DNA of 64,000 bases from NCBI GenBank assembly GCA_028280945.1, contig JANQKV010000042.1, positions 1-64,000 on the forward strand, read 5' to 3'. The notes below the pieces were generated by a model. That model made no database searches and was not told the DNA's origin. It worked only from the letters and a program-made list of their open reading frames with translations. The position numbers and the translations under genes are program-made. Positions 9,031 through 17,499 of this stretch are shown one piece after another; position 1 is the stretch's first letter; every line of letters starts with the position of its first letter. Origin of the DNA: Opitutaceae bacterium. Lineage in GTDB: Bacteria > Verrucomicrobiota > Verrucomicrobiia > Opitutales > Opitutaceae.

Positions 9031-9600
9031 TCAGGCCGAAGCGGAGCGGCCGGAGAGTTGGAAAAAGCGGTCGCGCAAGGCGGCCAGGGCGCGGTGTACG
9101 CGAACTTTGGCGGCACCGGTGGAGATGTTGAGCAGCCGCGCGATGTCCTGGTGCGGCAGGTGTTGAAAGCGGTGCAGAATCAGGATCTCGCGTTGTTCGG
9201 TGGGCAGGCAGGCGAGAGCGTTTTGCATGACGTCCAAGTCGTCGCGCTTGGCGGCGGTCTCACCGGCGTGACGAGCGCCGTCGTCAGACACGCGGTCGAA
9301 GTCCGCGGGGTCGGTGGCGTCCCCCTGCCGGGCCGAACGACGGTAGTGGTCGGCGGCGACGCGACGGGCGAGGTGATACATCCAGGCGGAGAATTTTCCT
9401 TCGTCGCGATAGGTGTGGCGATATTTCAGAATGCGTTGGAAGACGATTTGCACGAGATCCTCGGCCGCGTCGCGATCACCAATCAGGCGGGCAAGAAAGC
9501 CATAAAGGGGACGATGGTGGCGCTCGAACAGATCACCGAGCCGGCCGAGTTCGCCGGCTCGCACGGCGAGCATCAAGTCATGGTCGGAGGTTTCGTCCAT
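9031..9600 (-). CDS. ECF-type RNA polymerase sigma factor
   Basis: Sigma-70 region 2 is clear (LFERHHRPLYGFLARLIGD, then DAAEDLVQIVFQRIL and FSAWMYHLARRVAADHYRR), followed by an acidic linker and region 4 (LACLPTEQREILILHRFQH, then DIARLLNISTGAAKVRVHRAL with the helix-turn-helix). The length from ATG 9600 (189 residues) is normal for ECF sigmas; a GTG at 9672 would add 24 residues that do not resemble the family, so the shorter form is preferred. It is the first gene of an operon with the anti-sigma-like protein and the DUF4097 protein. It probably directs its own operon in response to an envelope signal (inference). Confidence 0.92.
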   Translation of the reverse strand: MDETSDHDLMLAVRAGELGRLGDLFERHHRPLYGFLARLIGDRDAAEDLVQIVFQRILKYRHTYRDEGKFSAWMYHLARRVAADHYRRSARQGDATDPADFDRVSDDGARHAGETAAKRDDLDVMQNALACLPTEQREILILHRFQHLPHQDIARLLNISTGAAKVRVHRALAALRDRFFQLSGRSASA

Positions 9601-9822
9601 GGGTTCAGAGGAGGCGAGCGTAGCGGGGTTGGCCGATGAGGCGAAGTTGATTTCTGGAGCAAGAGCAGGCACGGCGAGCGGTCATTGAAAAGTCTGAATG
9701 CCGAAGAATACCGCGTAGCGACGAAATGGTTACAGTGGCGGAGCCGGGTTTTTTCTACTGGCGGAATTTTTTTCGCAAATTGTCGAAAGATTTGAGTACC
9801 AAGCTCCGTTGAATCAAAGAAC

Positions 9823-9841
9823 GGGGGCGCTTAGCGCCCCC
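9823..9841. repeat. Perfect GC-rich hairpin upstream of the orphan gene
   Basis: GGGGGCGC-TTA-GCGCCCCC is an uninterrupted 8-bp stem with a 3-base loop, 30 bases before the start at 9872 and 220 bases upstream of the divergent sigma gene. There is no U-run. It could be a REP-like element or a 5' UTR structure of the following gene. Confidence 0.6.
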
Positions 9842-9871
9842 ATGGTAACAACATAAACTCCCAATCGACTC

Positions 9872-10348
9872 ATGAGCGAAATTCGCGATACCTCCGCGCT
9901 GGTCCAGGTTACCAGCTTCGATGTCCTGCTTGATGATAATATGCGCATCAATTGGCAGGGTTTCCGCCCCGTTGGGGCCGTCCCAAAAGACCCCACGGTC
10001 TACTTCACCACCCTGCCGGGCAACGGCACGGGTTCCATGCAGGTTTCCATGATCACCCTCGGCGCTCAGTCAAAGGACTTCCCGGTGGAAGTCACCCTGT
10101 TGAACGGCGCGGCTACCCTGGATGGAACCCCGCTGACCATTGACCAGCCGGTAATCCTTCCGGCCCAAGGAACGGGTAATCCGGCGGAACTGGTCTACAC
10201 TTCCCAGACATGCTCGCTGAAAGTCTGCCCGCAGCGGCCACCCACCAGCTTGACCAGCGAATCCGCGTCGGCGGCAACGCAGTCCAGGGGTGGTGGAGAT
10301 GGTGATCCTCCCCCACCACCTCTGCCCGGAAACAACGGCAACGATTAA
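9872..10348 (+). CDS. Hypothetical protein with beta-rich body and Gly/Pro tail
   Basis: I do not recognise this 158-residue protein. It begins MSEIRDTSALVQVTSFDVLL and has a beta-rich body to about residue 110 (VYFTTLPGNGTGSMQVSMITL, a TLDGTPLTIDQPVILPAQG segment and two Cys in TCSLKVCPQ). A low-complexity tail of Ser/Thr, then Gly-Asp, then five prolines and PGNNGND ends the protein. No signal peptide or membrane helix is visible. The gene is monocistronic, flanked by a perfect hairpin and a strong bidirectional terminator, with ordinary GC content. The tidy transcription unit supports a real gene; its role is unknown. Confidence 0.65.
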   Translation: MSEIRDTSALVQVTSFDVLLDDNMRINWQGFRPVGAVPKDPTVYFTTLPGNGTGSMQVSMITLGAQSKDFPVEVTLLNGAATLDGTPLTIDQPVILPAQGTGNPAELVYTSQTCSLKVCPQRPPTSLTSESASAATQSRGGGDGDPPPPPLPGNNGND

Positions 10349-10370
10349 CTCGACTCCAAAGAACACAATA

Positions 10371-10404
10371 AAACGGCGCTCATGGTTTGAGCGCCGTTTT
10401 CTTT
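10371..10404. terminator. Bidirectional intrinsic terminator
   Basis: A perfect 12-bp stem (AAACGGCGCTCA / TGAGCGCCGTTT, loop TGGTT) followed by TTCTTTAG on the + strand and preceded by an A-run that serves as the U-run on the other strand. It lies between the convergent orphan gene and the Ser/Thr kinase gene, ending both transcripts. Confidence 0.9.
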
Positions 10405-13400
10405 AGTCCCGCCGCCACACTTTAACGCGGCCTTCAATATCGACAGCCACCAGGGCTTTTCCATCCGAGGAGAATTGAAGATGGGAGACGTGTCCGCTTA
10501 CAGGCGTGTCCCTTTCAAATCTCAGGTTCAGGGGGGTGGTTGATCTTCCGGTTCGATAATCGATCAGTGAAACGCTTCCTCTCAGGGTCTGGGTGGCGAC
10601 AATCGGTTCGAACGGGTGAAACGCCATGTCTATGCCGTTGCTTCGAGTACCCGGGAACTCGCGAAGTGTCTCCAGATTTGCCAGGGATACTATTTGGGAG
10701 GATTCATATCCTCCCGTGATCGAAACCAGTTTCTGGTCGGGTGAGAGCTCGATCCGGACTGCTCGAGCGAGGTTGGTCCTCTGTCGCACGATTTCCCCGG
10801 TTCGCGCCTGCCAAAGCACCAGTCGTTGCATCGTATCCATGCTTAGCACCAAGCCATCGTCGCATAGGACGTAGGCCATCAATTGTTGATTCTCCAGCCC
10901 GAGTCGGCTGCGCGGAACGCGACTTTCGATCTTCTCGGCCGTGACATCCCAAAGGATGAAGTCTCCCTGTTTGGGCTCTATCAGCCAAAACTCTCCTGAT
11001 GGTGATGGAGTTGCGTTGTGAACCGGGGGGATCCGTGAATCCGCCGCAAGCTGGCGAATTGTTCGTCCGGTGTGGACATCCAGTTCGAGAATCTTGTTTT
11101 CGACGGAAAGCACCCATACCGATTTTGTGTCGGAGTCTATCGTCTCACGAATATCGTTCCGGTGCCAACGAGGGGAAAGGGACGGAAAATCCCACACCTG
11201 CATTGCTCCGGTCGATCGCAACACCGCCATCATTTGCGAGTCGGTGTTCAAGCTGAGTTGAAAGATGTCGGATTTGCCTGGTGCAACAAACTCAGCGGAG
11301 CTCGTTGGCGACATATCGATTGCGCGACTCCAACGGCGCACTTCACCAGCCCGGTCGGCTGACCAGATGAATTCCCCTCGGGCATCATAGGACACCACCG
11401 CGACTTGACTTCGGCTTCCTGACAAAAGCCTAAGGTGGCCGAGATCAGCCATGTCCAGCTCGGCAATCTTGTTGCCGTAGACAGGAACAATAAGGTGATT
11501 GTCATTCGGATGCACCTCCATCCGATGGCCGACGGACCGCAGCTCGGTGGAATGGATGATTTCTGAAAGATCCGGCGAAAACCCCGCTCGAATCGTGGGG
11601 TCGGTCACTACAAAGCGGGATGCATCGGAAGACAGGACGAGCGGATTTGACGCCCGGTTTGAGTCCCTGCTGGCCACTAGTTTCCCGGCGTCCAAATCAA
11701 TAAGCTGCAGCCGGTGTCGCATGGCCGAACCCAATCGGGCGGAGGTTAAAAGGAGGACCTTGCTCAGGTCTCTTGACGCGGAAGCCTGATGGTAAACCCA
11801 ACGGTCATCGCCGTCGTGCTGATCAATCATCCAGATTCGCTCGGTATCGCCGGTCTCGTAATTCCAGATCCCCAATATGTGTGGTTCACTGTCCGGGGAA
11901 TCTTCAAAAAAAAGTATGTGGGGGAGATCCGGATGCACCTCCAGCGGGCGATTGATCCCTGGTTTGTTTGGGACCCCATCGGGTGAACCGTCGGCAGTGG
12001 ACCATGTTTCGATTTCGTAGGTTGGAGTTGTGCCCACCAATCTGGAGCCATCGGCGGTGAACCCGGCCACCCGGTGTATGCCTTCAAGCGACTTCACAAA
12101 CTCCCCGGTTTGTTGGTCGAAGAGATCGATGACGGGAGACGTGTTGTCGACGGCCATCCAGCGGCCGCCCGGCGAGGCTTCCAGACGGGTCACGGTATCG
12201 CCCGACTCGCGGATGATCTCGGCGGGGTCGCCTTGGGCTTCGCGCCACAGGGCATACCACTCGAATCCGCGCAAGTCGGGATCACCGGTTTGGGGAATGG
12301 ACCGTTCCAGCGCTTCCCGGGCGACGCCGAAGTTCTCGGTTTCCAGGGCGCGTTGGGCGGCTGCCAGGCTGGCGTCATAGAGCGTGCGACGAGTCAGCTC
12401 GGCCAATTCGGCTTCGGCCGCCGCTCGACCGGCCGCCTCCCGATCAGCCCGATTGCGTTCGATGGCGGCACCAACTCCGGCGATCACCGCAATGCCAAGA
12501 GCCAACAGTCCCCAGCGGCGCGCCCGGGAAAGCCCCCGTTCCGCGAAACGCAGTCGACGGACGGATTTGCCGGCCTGCAGTAGTTTCAGCTCCTCCAGCA
12601 GCGCCAGCGCATCGGGGTGGCGATGTTCGGCCAGCGGCGCACAGGCTTTGACGATGACCTCGTTGAGTTCCAGCAGCTCGGCGCGATCCTTTCGTTGGTC
12701 AAGGTCACCGGGCAGGGTGGGGAAGTTCTGCCGGTCCTCCCCCATGGCGAGTTCATAAAGGACCTTGCCCAATGAGAAAATATCGGCGGCGGGTGTGCCC
12801 GGACCCTCCGGGGGAATAAATCCCTCGGTGCCGACCACCGACATGGTCTCACGTGCCTCGCTCACTTGCCCGATGTCCGCGAGTTTCGGGCGGCCATTCA
12901 CGATGATGATGTTCGAGGGCTTGATGTCGCGGTGGACAAGACCGGTGGCATGCAAGTTGGCCAGACCGGCGGCGAGTTCGATGCCGAAAGCGAGCACCTC
13001 ATCGGCCGGCACGTGTTCCGACTGGTCCCGGCGTATCCTCAAGGTCATCGGTGCGTAGCAGTCGGGATCGATTTCGTTGCCGGTGATCGCGTCGTCCGCC
13101 AACTCCATCACGTAGTAAAACCAGCCGGCGTCGTTGTTGCGCCCGACATGGAGGAGCGCCATCTGACGATTTACTCCCTCCGTGCGCCGCATGAAATCCG
13201 AGAGTCCGCGAAACTCCCGCTCGTAAGGTTCGACGTCCTCGAACCGATTCCGCCAGACAACCTTGACCGCCCGGTAGAGCCCTGTCGCACCCCGCCCCAG
13301 CCAGACGTCTCCGTAACTGCCCCGGCCAATCAGGCGGAGCAGCTCGTAGTCCGGGATGATCGGCGGGGCTGGCGACTTTTCCTCCGGTGGCACAACCGCC

Positions 13401-13423
13401 ACCCAACCAAAGGATTGCGGCAA
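10403..13423 (-). CDS. Ser/Thr protein kinase with one membrane helix and WD40-like propeller
   Basis: A Hanks-type kinase fills residues 27-285: G-loop GRGSYGDV (33-40), Lys54 in AVKVV, catalytic HRDIKPSN (164-171) and a DIG instead of DFG at 183-185. A juxtamembrane coiled coil flanks a membrane helix at about 303-321. Residues 390-1006 show repeating beta-propeller blades (DNTSPVIDLFDQQTGEFV, ADRAGEVRRWSRA, SLIDYRTGRS, VDIEGRVKVWRRD). The kinase would be cytoplasmic and the propeller periplasmic. Such kinase-propeller proteins preceded by an ECF sigma gene are common in Planctomycetes and Verrucomicrobia, and here the sigma gene ends 34 bases upstream. The open frame begins with TTG at 13423; GTG codons at 13402 and 13393 are alternatives, all before the kinase fold. 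Substrate unknown. Confidence 0.9.
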   Translation of the reverse strand: MPQSFGWVAVVPPEEKSPAPPIIPDYELLRLIGRGSYGDVWLGRGATGLYRAVKVVWRNRFEDVEPYEREFRGLSDFMRRTEGVNRQMALLHVGRNNDAGWFYYVMELADDAITGNEIDPDCYAPMTLRIRRDQSEHVPADEVLAFGIELAAGLANLHATGLVHRDIKPSNIIIVNGRPKLADIGQVSEARETMSVVGTEGFIPPEGPGTPAADIFSLGKVLYELAMGEDRQNFPTLPGDLDQRKDRAELLELNEVIVKACAPLAEHRHPDALALLEELKLLQAGKSVRRLRFAERGLSRARRWGLLALGIAVIAGVGAAIERNRADREAAGRAAAEAELAELTRRTLYDASLAAAQRALETENFGVAREALERSIPQTGDPDLRGFEWYALWREAQGDPAEIIRESGDTVTRLEASPGGRWMAVDNTSPVIDLFDQQTGEFVKSLEGIHRVAGFTADGSRLVGTTPTYEIETWSTADGSPDGVPNKPGINRPLEVHPDLPHILFFEDSPDSEPHILGIWNYETGDTERIWMIDQHDGDDRWVYHQASASRDLSKVLLLTSARLGSAMRHRLQLIDLDAGKLVASRDSNRASNPLVLSSDASRFVVTDPTIRAGFSPDLSEIIHSTELRSVGHRMEVHPNDNHLIVPVYGNKIAELDMADLGHLRLLSGSRSQVAVVSYDARGEFIWSADRAGEVRRWSRAIDMSPTSSAEFVAPGKSDIFQLSLNTDSQMMAVLRSTGAMQVWDFPSLSPRWHRNDIRETIDSDTKSVWVLSVENKILELDVHTGRTIRQLAADSRIPPVHNATPSPSGEFWLIEPKQGDFILWDVTAEKIESRVPRSRLGLENQQLMAYVLCDDGLVLSMDTMQRLVLWQARTGEIVRQRTNLARAVRIELSPDQKLVSITGGYESSQIVSLANLETLREFPGTRSNGIDMAFHPFEPIVATQTLRGSVSLIDYRTGRSTTPLNLRFERDTPVSGHVSHLQFSSDGKALVAVDIEGRVKVWRRD

Positions 13424-13457
13424 CGGGCAAATGCAATCGCCCGGTGGCCGCGGGATT

Positions 13458-14093
13458 TTACGAGTGATACTCGCGCAATTGCTCCACCTCGTGGCGCAAC
13501 TGTTTCTTCAGTCTGTGTGTGATAAGATAAACGGTCGCCCGGTTCATGCTGAGGTCGGCGGCCACTTGCGCGACCGGTTGCCCGCGGCGGGCATGCAGGT
13601 CGAAAGCCTGGAAGTGTTTGGGCGGAACCCGCCGGGCCAAACGCTCCATGGCGGTGTCGAGCACGTTTTTCTGCCACTCCAACTCCCAAAAGTCATCAGG
13701 CGTGTCGTCGACAAGCTGGTTCAACGTATCCTTTTCGCTCCCATCTTCTTGCGTGGATTTATGATACTCGGACTGGACGGCGGCGCGGTCCCGCTGCCGA
13801 AACTTGTCGGCGATCCGCCAGCGCGTTTGATTCATGAGCCAACGGCGGAATGCTCCGCGGTTTTCGCGCACCTCGTAGTCCTTGATGCGATCGGCCAGGT
13901 TACGCAGCACGTCCTGCACAACTTCATCCGATTCGGCGTGATTCAGGCCGGCGCGCAGGGCGAGGCCACGAATAAATCTACGGTAGAGACGGTAGAATTC
14001 ATCCCAGCTCGAGTTATCCCCCCAGTTGCGCATACGAAACAACAGGCTGGGCCGCGTAAGAAGAGAGGGCCGTTCGGATTGGGTCATTATCAT
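13458..14093 (-). CDS. ECF-type sigma factor linked to the Ser/Thr kinase
   Basis: The 211-residue protein has sigma region 2 (WDEFYRLYRRFIRGLALRAG, ESDEVVQDVLRNLADRI, FRRWLMNQTRWRIADKFRQR) and region 4 (VPPKHFQAFDLHARRGQPV, then VAADLSMNRATVYLITHRL). The linker between them is longer than usual and acidic. This architecture, with the gene directly upstream of a membrane Ser/Thr kinase, fits the kinase-associated ECF groups in which phosphorylation rather than a classical anti-sigma controls activity; that regulation is inference. ATG 14093 and ATG 14087 are both possible starts (MIMTQSE). Confidence 0.88.
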   Translation of the reverse strand: MIMTQSERPSLLTRPSLLFRMRNWGDNSSWDEFYRLYRRFIRGLALRAGLNHAESDEVVQDVLRNLADRIKDYEVRENRGAFRRWLMNQTRWRIADKFRQRDRAAVQSEYHKSTQEDGSEKDTLNQLVDDTPDDFWELEWQKNVLDTAMERLARRVPPKHFQAFDLHARRGQPVAQVAADLSMNRATVYLITHRLKKQLRHEVEQLREYHS

Positions 14094-14210
14094 TGAGCCT
14101 GAAACGCGTTCCAGTCGGGGTATCTTTCAAAAAAGTTTCGGTTTTGGAGCAAGAAATCCGGACACAGCTTTTTTCTTTTTTTCTGAAAGAAACCGGCGGG
14201 TTCGCGCGTT

Positions 14211-14603
14211 TCAGGGGTCATCAACAAACGAAAAATGTCTGCTGGCCTCCATAAAGGTAAAGTCGCCTCTGCTCTGATTCCGCCCGAGCAGCCTGGTGAC
14301 GACGTCCGGATTAATGACACTAGTCCGGCTCTTTTGCCAGAGGAGCACGCGTTCGCCCGGAAATCTGTTTGGCGGGCTCCGGCTGATTTGGCGCACGCCC
14401 CTGGTCCGGAAGAGGTGCTTCCGCAATTCGCCGCTCCTGGCATCCGGATCGAATGTGTCAGCCGTCGCCCGATCAACACTTTGCCAGACCGGGTGGACCT
14501 TTGCCGGGAAAAGCAACGAACCGAGGGCCGTTTGCTTGCCTCCACGTTTTGCCACGGCGGCAGCCTGTTTTTGGTCTTCAAGCGCTGGCCGATCAGCGCT
14601 CAT
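14211..14603 (-). CDS. Hypothetical basic protein, possible first gene of the sigma-kinase unit
   Basis: I do not recognise this 130-residue frame. It starts with ATG 14603 preceded by a purine-rich GCGGAAAGGG. The product is hydrophilic: an Ala/Lys-rich start (KQAAAVAKRGGKQTALG) and a basic second half (ERVLLWQKSRTSVINPDVV) that reads like a folded domain. No signal or membrane helix. It ends 117 bases before the ECF sigma gene on the same strand; the gap holds A/T-rich runs. An overlapping frame of 163 codons on the same strand has a Ser/Arg-rich low-complexity translation and is less likely. The call rests on start context and composition only. Confidence 0.4.
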   Translation of the reverse strand: MSADRPALEDQKQAAAVAKRGGKQTALGSLLFPAKVHPVWQSVDRATADTFDPDARSGELRKHLFRTRGVRQISRSPPNRFPGERVLLWQKSRTSVINPDVVTRLLGRNQSRGDFTFMEASRHFSFVDDP

Positions 14604-14728
14604 CCCTTTCCGCGGTCGACCTGAGTCGAGTCACCAGACCGCGGAATCCCCGGGGTCGTCGGCACAAGGGCCAGCGTGCCGGCGGGCCCCTCTCGGGGGG
14701 GGCTGCGACGGGAGTCGCCTGGCCCGGG

Positions 14729-15352
14729 TCAGGACCTGCGCAACACGGCGCGGACGGGGGATCCGTCGGCTCCCGTGATTTTCAAGGGCAACGCCATCAG
14801 TTCGTAGTTGCCGGGAGTCACGCGCTCGAGGTCGAGGTTTTCCAGGATCAATATATCGGCGTCGCCACAGGCGTGGTGGCGGGGAAGGTTCTTGCTGGAG
14901 AACGCGTCGACCGAGGGCGCATCCAGCCCCACGAGCACAACACCGTTTGCCGCGAGCCATGCCGGCACGTCTTTGTCCATCAGGGGCCAGTTGCGGGGGA
15001 ACTCGGCGGGATTTTCCCAAGCACCGGTATTCAGAATCAATCTGGGTGCGTTGGGTGCGCCCAGGGACTTCAACAACCCGATACTGATGGACTCCTGTCC
15101 GCGCACGTCGATGACTTGCGCGGCACCGATGTATTTGTCCGGTGGCACCGCATCGATGGTTTTTCCGGCATCGTTGTAGTGGGCCGGTGCATCCGTGTGG
15201 GTCCCATTGTGCAGGCTGATGGACAGTGAACCCAGGTTGACCGACTCCCCATCGGCGATACGCAGCTCCTGCTTGAATTCGACCTGGCGGTCTCCCGGCC
15301 AAGGTGGCGTGCCGGCTTCCAAGGGTCGGCTGATATCGATGAATTCGGACAT
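14729..15352 (-). CDS. kynB: Arylformamidase (kynurenine formamidase), cyclase family
   Basis: From ATG 15352 (MSEFIDISRPLEAGTPPWPG) the protein has 207 residues, the normal KynB length. The metal site motif HNGTHTDAPAHY gives His48, His52, Asp54 and His58, and DVRGQ and GLDAPSVDAF match the cyclase/formamidase family. It hydrolyses N-formylkynurenine to kynurenine in tryptophan catabolism, in the cytoplasm. It follows kynU by 7 bases on the same strand, which fixes the function better than sequence alone. No tryptophan 2,3-dioxygenase gene is present in the window. Upstream in-frame codons (to 15586) lie inside kynU and are not used. Confidence 0.92.
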   Translation of the reverse strand: MSEFIDISRPLEAGTPPWPGDRQVEFKQELRIADGESVNLGSLSISLHNGTHTDAPAHYNDAGKTIDAVPPDKYIGAAQVIDVRGQESISIGLLKSLGAPNAPRLILNTGAWENPAEFPRNWPLMDKDVPAWLAANGVVLVGLDAPSVDAFSSKNLPRHHACGDADILILENLDLERVTPGNYELMALPLKITGADGSPVRAVLRRS

Positions 15353-15359
15353 GAAAAAC

Positions 15360-16610
15360 TCAGGGTGTCGCACTGATGGGATCAGGCCAAGCCCGGTAAT
15401 CTCCCGTTTGCATGATTTTGGTGAGACGATCAACGGCTTGGTCGATCTCGGCGCGGGTCGTGTAGAACGGCACGGGAGCCAGGCGCAGAACCGCGGGCTT
15501 GCGATAGTCGGGCACCACCCCCACCGCGCGGAGCGCTGTGCAGATACGGCCTGCCTCGGGATGACACAGGGCGACGTGACCGCCACGGTCGTTTTCGGCT
15601 CGTGGGGTTACGATTGAGATGCCGAATCGAGCCAGTTCATTTTCCGCCCGGTCGATGAGATGGCCGGTCAATTCGAGTGAGCGCCTGCGAACCGCGGTGA
15701 TTCCCCCCGCCTCTGCAAACATTTCCAGGCTTCCGAGCAGGGGAGCGAGGCTCAGGATGGCGGGCGTGCCGATTTGCAGGCGAGACGCTCCCGGAGCAGG
15801 TTCGTGCCGAGACTCGAGGTCAAACCGAACCGCCGGATCGACCCCCCACCAACCAGCGAGTCCGGGCTTTTTTTGATGGTGCCGAGGATGCCAATAGAGT
15901 CCTCCGATCGCTCCCGGGCCGGCACTCAGATACTTGTAGTTGCACCAAAAGGCGAAGTCGGCGCCCTCTGCCTCCAGCGCATGGGGCACGATTCCGATGC
16001 TGTGAGACAAATCCCAGCCCACGATGATTCCCCGGGCCCTGGCGGTGGCATTGATGGTCGGGAGATCCAGCCATTGCCCGCTCACGTAAAGCACGCTCGG
16101 CAATACCAACATCTGCACGTCGTCGGTCAACGCGGCCACGATGTCTTCCGTGCGCAGCGTAAATCCATCGCGGGATCGAATCCAACGCAGGTGCGTCCTG
16201 GGATCCAGGCCGCGCAGCTGCAGGTGACTGGCCAGCGCGTGAGCATCGGAAGCGAAGTTGAGTTCATCGGCGACAATGACGCGTTTATGGGGAAGGGCGG
16301 GGTCAAACAACGTCGCCAGTAGTTGGTGGAGATTGACGGTGGTTTGAGCGGTCGCACAGACGCTTGCCGCCGATGCTCCCGCCAACGGAGCCAACCGCAT
16401 GGCGGCGCGTTCGGCCATATCGATCCAGCCGCTCTCACTCCATCCGGCGATCCCCTGCGCCGACCACTGCGCGAGCACCTTCAACACGGCGGCTTCCGAC
16501 CGTTGGTTGAGCAACCCCAGGGAGTTGCCGTCGAGATAGATTTGCCCCGGAGGCAAATGAAACTCGTCCCGCCACCTGGCCCAGTCTGATTCGCCGGAGA
16601 ACGCGGTCAT
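15360..16610 (-). CDS. kynU: Kynureninase
   Basis: A 416-residue PLP enzyme of aminotransferase fold type I that cleaves kynurenine or hydroxykynurenine to anthranilate or hydroxyanthranilate plus alanine. Family signs are QIYLDGNSLGLL near the start, DELNFASDAHAL, VLPSVLYVSGQWLD, DLSHSIGIVPH and the PLP-lysine context FWCNYKYLSAGPGAIGG. The start ATG 16610 overlaps the methyltransferase stop by 4 bases (ATGA), and kynB follows at 7 bases, so the three genes are probably one operon. Length is typical. Confidence 0.95.
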   Translation of the reverse strand: MTAFSGESDWARWRDEFHLPPGQIYLDGNSLGLLNQRSEAAVLKVLAQWSAQGIAGWSESGWIDMAERAAMRLAPLAGASAASVCATAQTTVNLHQLLATLFDPALPHKRVIVADELNFASDAHALASHLQLRGLDPRTHLRWIRSRDGFTLRTEDIVAALTDDVQMLVLPSVLYVSGQWLDLPTINATARARGIIVGWDLSHSIGIVPHALEAEGADFAFWCNYKYLSAGPGAIGGLYWHPRHHQKKPGLAGWWGVDPAVRFDLESRHEPAPGASRLQIGTPAILSLAPLLGSLEMFAEAGGITAVRRRSLELTGHLIDRAENELARFGISIVTPRAENDRGGHVALCHPEAGRICTALRAVGVVPDYRKPAVLRLAPVPFYTTRAEIDQAVDRLTKIMQTGDYRAWPDPISATP

Positions 16611-17335
16611 GGCCTCTTCCGAAAGTGGTGGCAGGCGATCCCGCCGGCGACGGCGGCGTTGAGTGATTCCGCCGGGCCGGAACGGGAAATCGTGATCCGC
16701 CCGGAGAGCGCGGCGTTGACTTCGGGCGACAGTCCGCGGCCTTCGCTGCCGATGACGAGCGTGACGTCGTCGAGCGGTTCCACTTCGTCGAGCGGCTCCC
16801 CAGTCAAGTCGCAACCCAGGACCGGCACCCGGGTCGTTTGCAGCGGCGCGGCCAGATCGGTAGTGACAATGTGAATACGGGAGAAGGATCCCATGCTGGC
16901 GTTGATGACTTTTTGGGAAAACAGATCGGCGCTGTCAGGCGAAAGCAGCACGCGGTCGAAACCAAACCAATCGGCGACGCGCAGCAGGGTGCCGACGTTT
17001 CCCGGGTCCTGGATGCCGTCCAGGGCCAGCGTTCGACCTTGATCAAGTTCTCCGTCGACGAGTTGCGTTCGTTCGATCTTCCCCACCGCCAAGACAGGAC
17101 CGGGAGAGGGGTAGTGGCTGATTCGGCTCATCTCGATCGCCGTGATCACCGTGGGCGACACGTTCGCCGGTGGTGTCCAATCCATCGTCGCATAAATCGC
17201 TTCAAAGGCCTGGCCGGCCTCCAGCAACTCCCCGACCACCTTCGGGTTCTCAACGACAAACCGGCCGGCGTCCTCACGGTGCTTTTTCAGTCGCAAGCTG
17301 CGAAGCTGGGAGATGGCGGCCTTGGTGAGCGGCAT
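16607..17335 (-). CDS. SpoU/TrmH-family RNA 2'-O-methyltransferase
   Basis: 242 residues with an N-terminal substrate-binding domain (KKHREDAGRFVVENPKVVGE) and a C-terminal SPOUT knot: ALDGIQDPGNVGTLLRVADW (motif 1), VIGSEGRGLSPEV (motif 2) and SGPAESLNAAVAGGIA (motif 3), the SAM-binding trefoil knot. It methylates ribose in tRNA or rRNA; which nucleotide cannot be told. It is the promoter-proximal gene of an apparent operon with kynU (4-base overlap) and kynB, an odd functional mix. The start ATG is divergent from the TonB receptor gene with 164 bases between them. Confidence 0.9.
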   Translation of the reverse strand: MPLTKAAISQLRSLRLKKHREDAGRFVVENPKVVGELLEAGQAFEAIYATMDWTPPANVSPTVITAIEMSRISHYPSPGPVLAVGKIERTQLVDGELDQGRTLALDGIQDPGNVGTLLRVADWFGFDRVLLSPDSADLFSQKVINASMGSFSRIHIVTTDLAAPLQTTRVPVLGCDLTGEPLDEVEPLDDVTLVIGSEGRGLSPEVNAALSGRITISRSGPAESLNAAVAGGIACHHFRKRP

Positions 17336-17499
17336 GAAGGCATTGAGCGCCGCATGGAGGGCAACGCAATCTCCGTAACGCCACCGTCGCGTATGTTACG
17401 AGGGCATCGCACGCAGGTGAACTTACCGCGTCGATATCGACGTGGCGTTGACCGGAAGCCGGGGAGCGGGGAGGTCGAAGGCTCCTGTTCTACCAAGCT

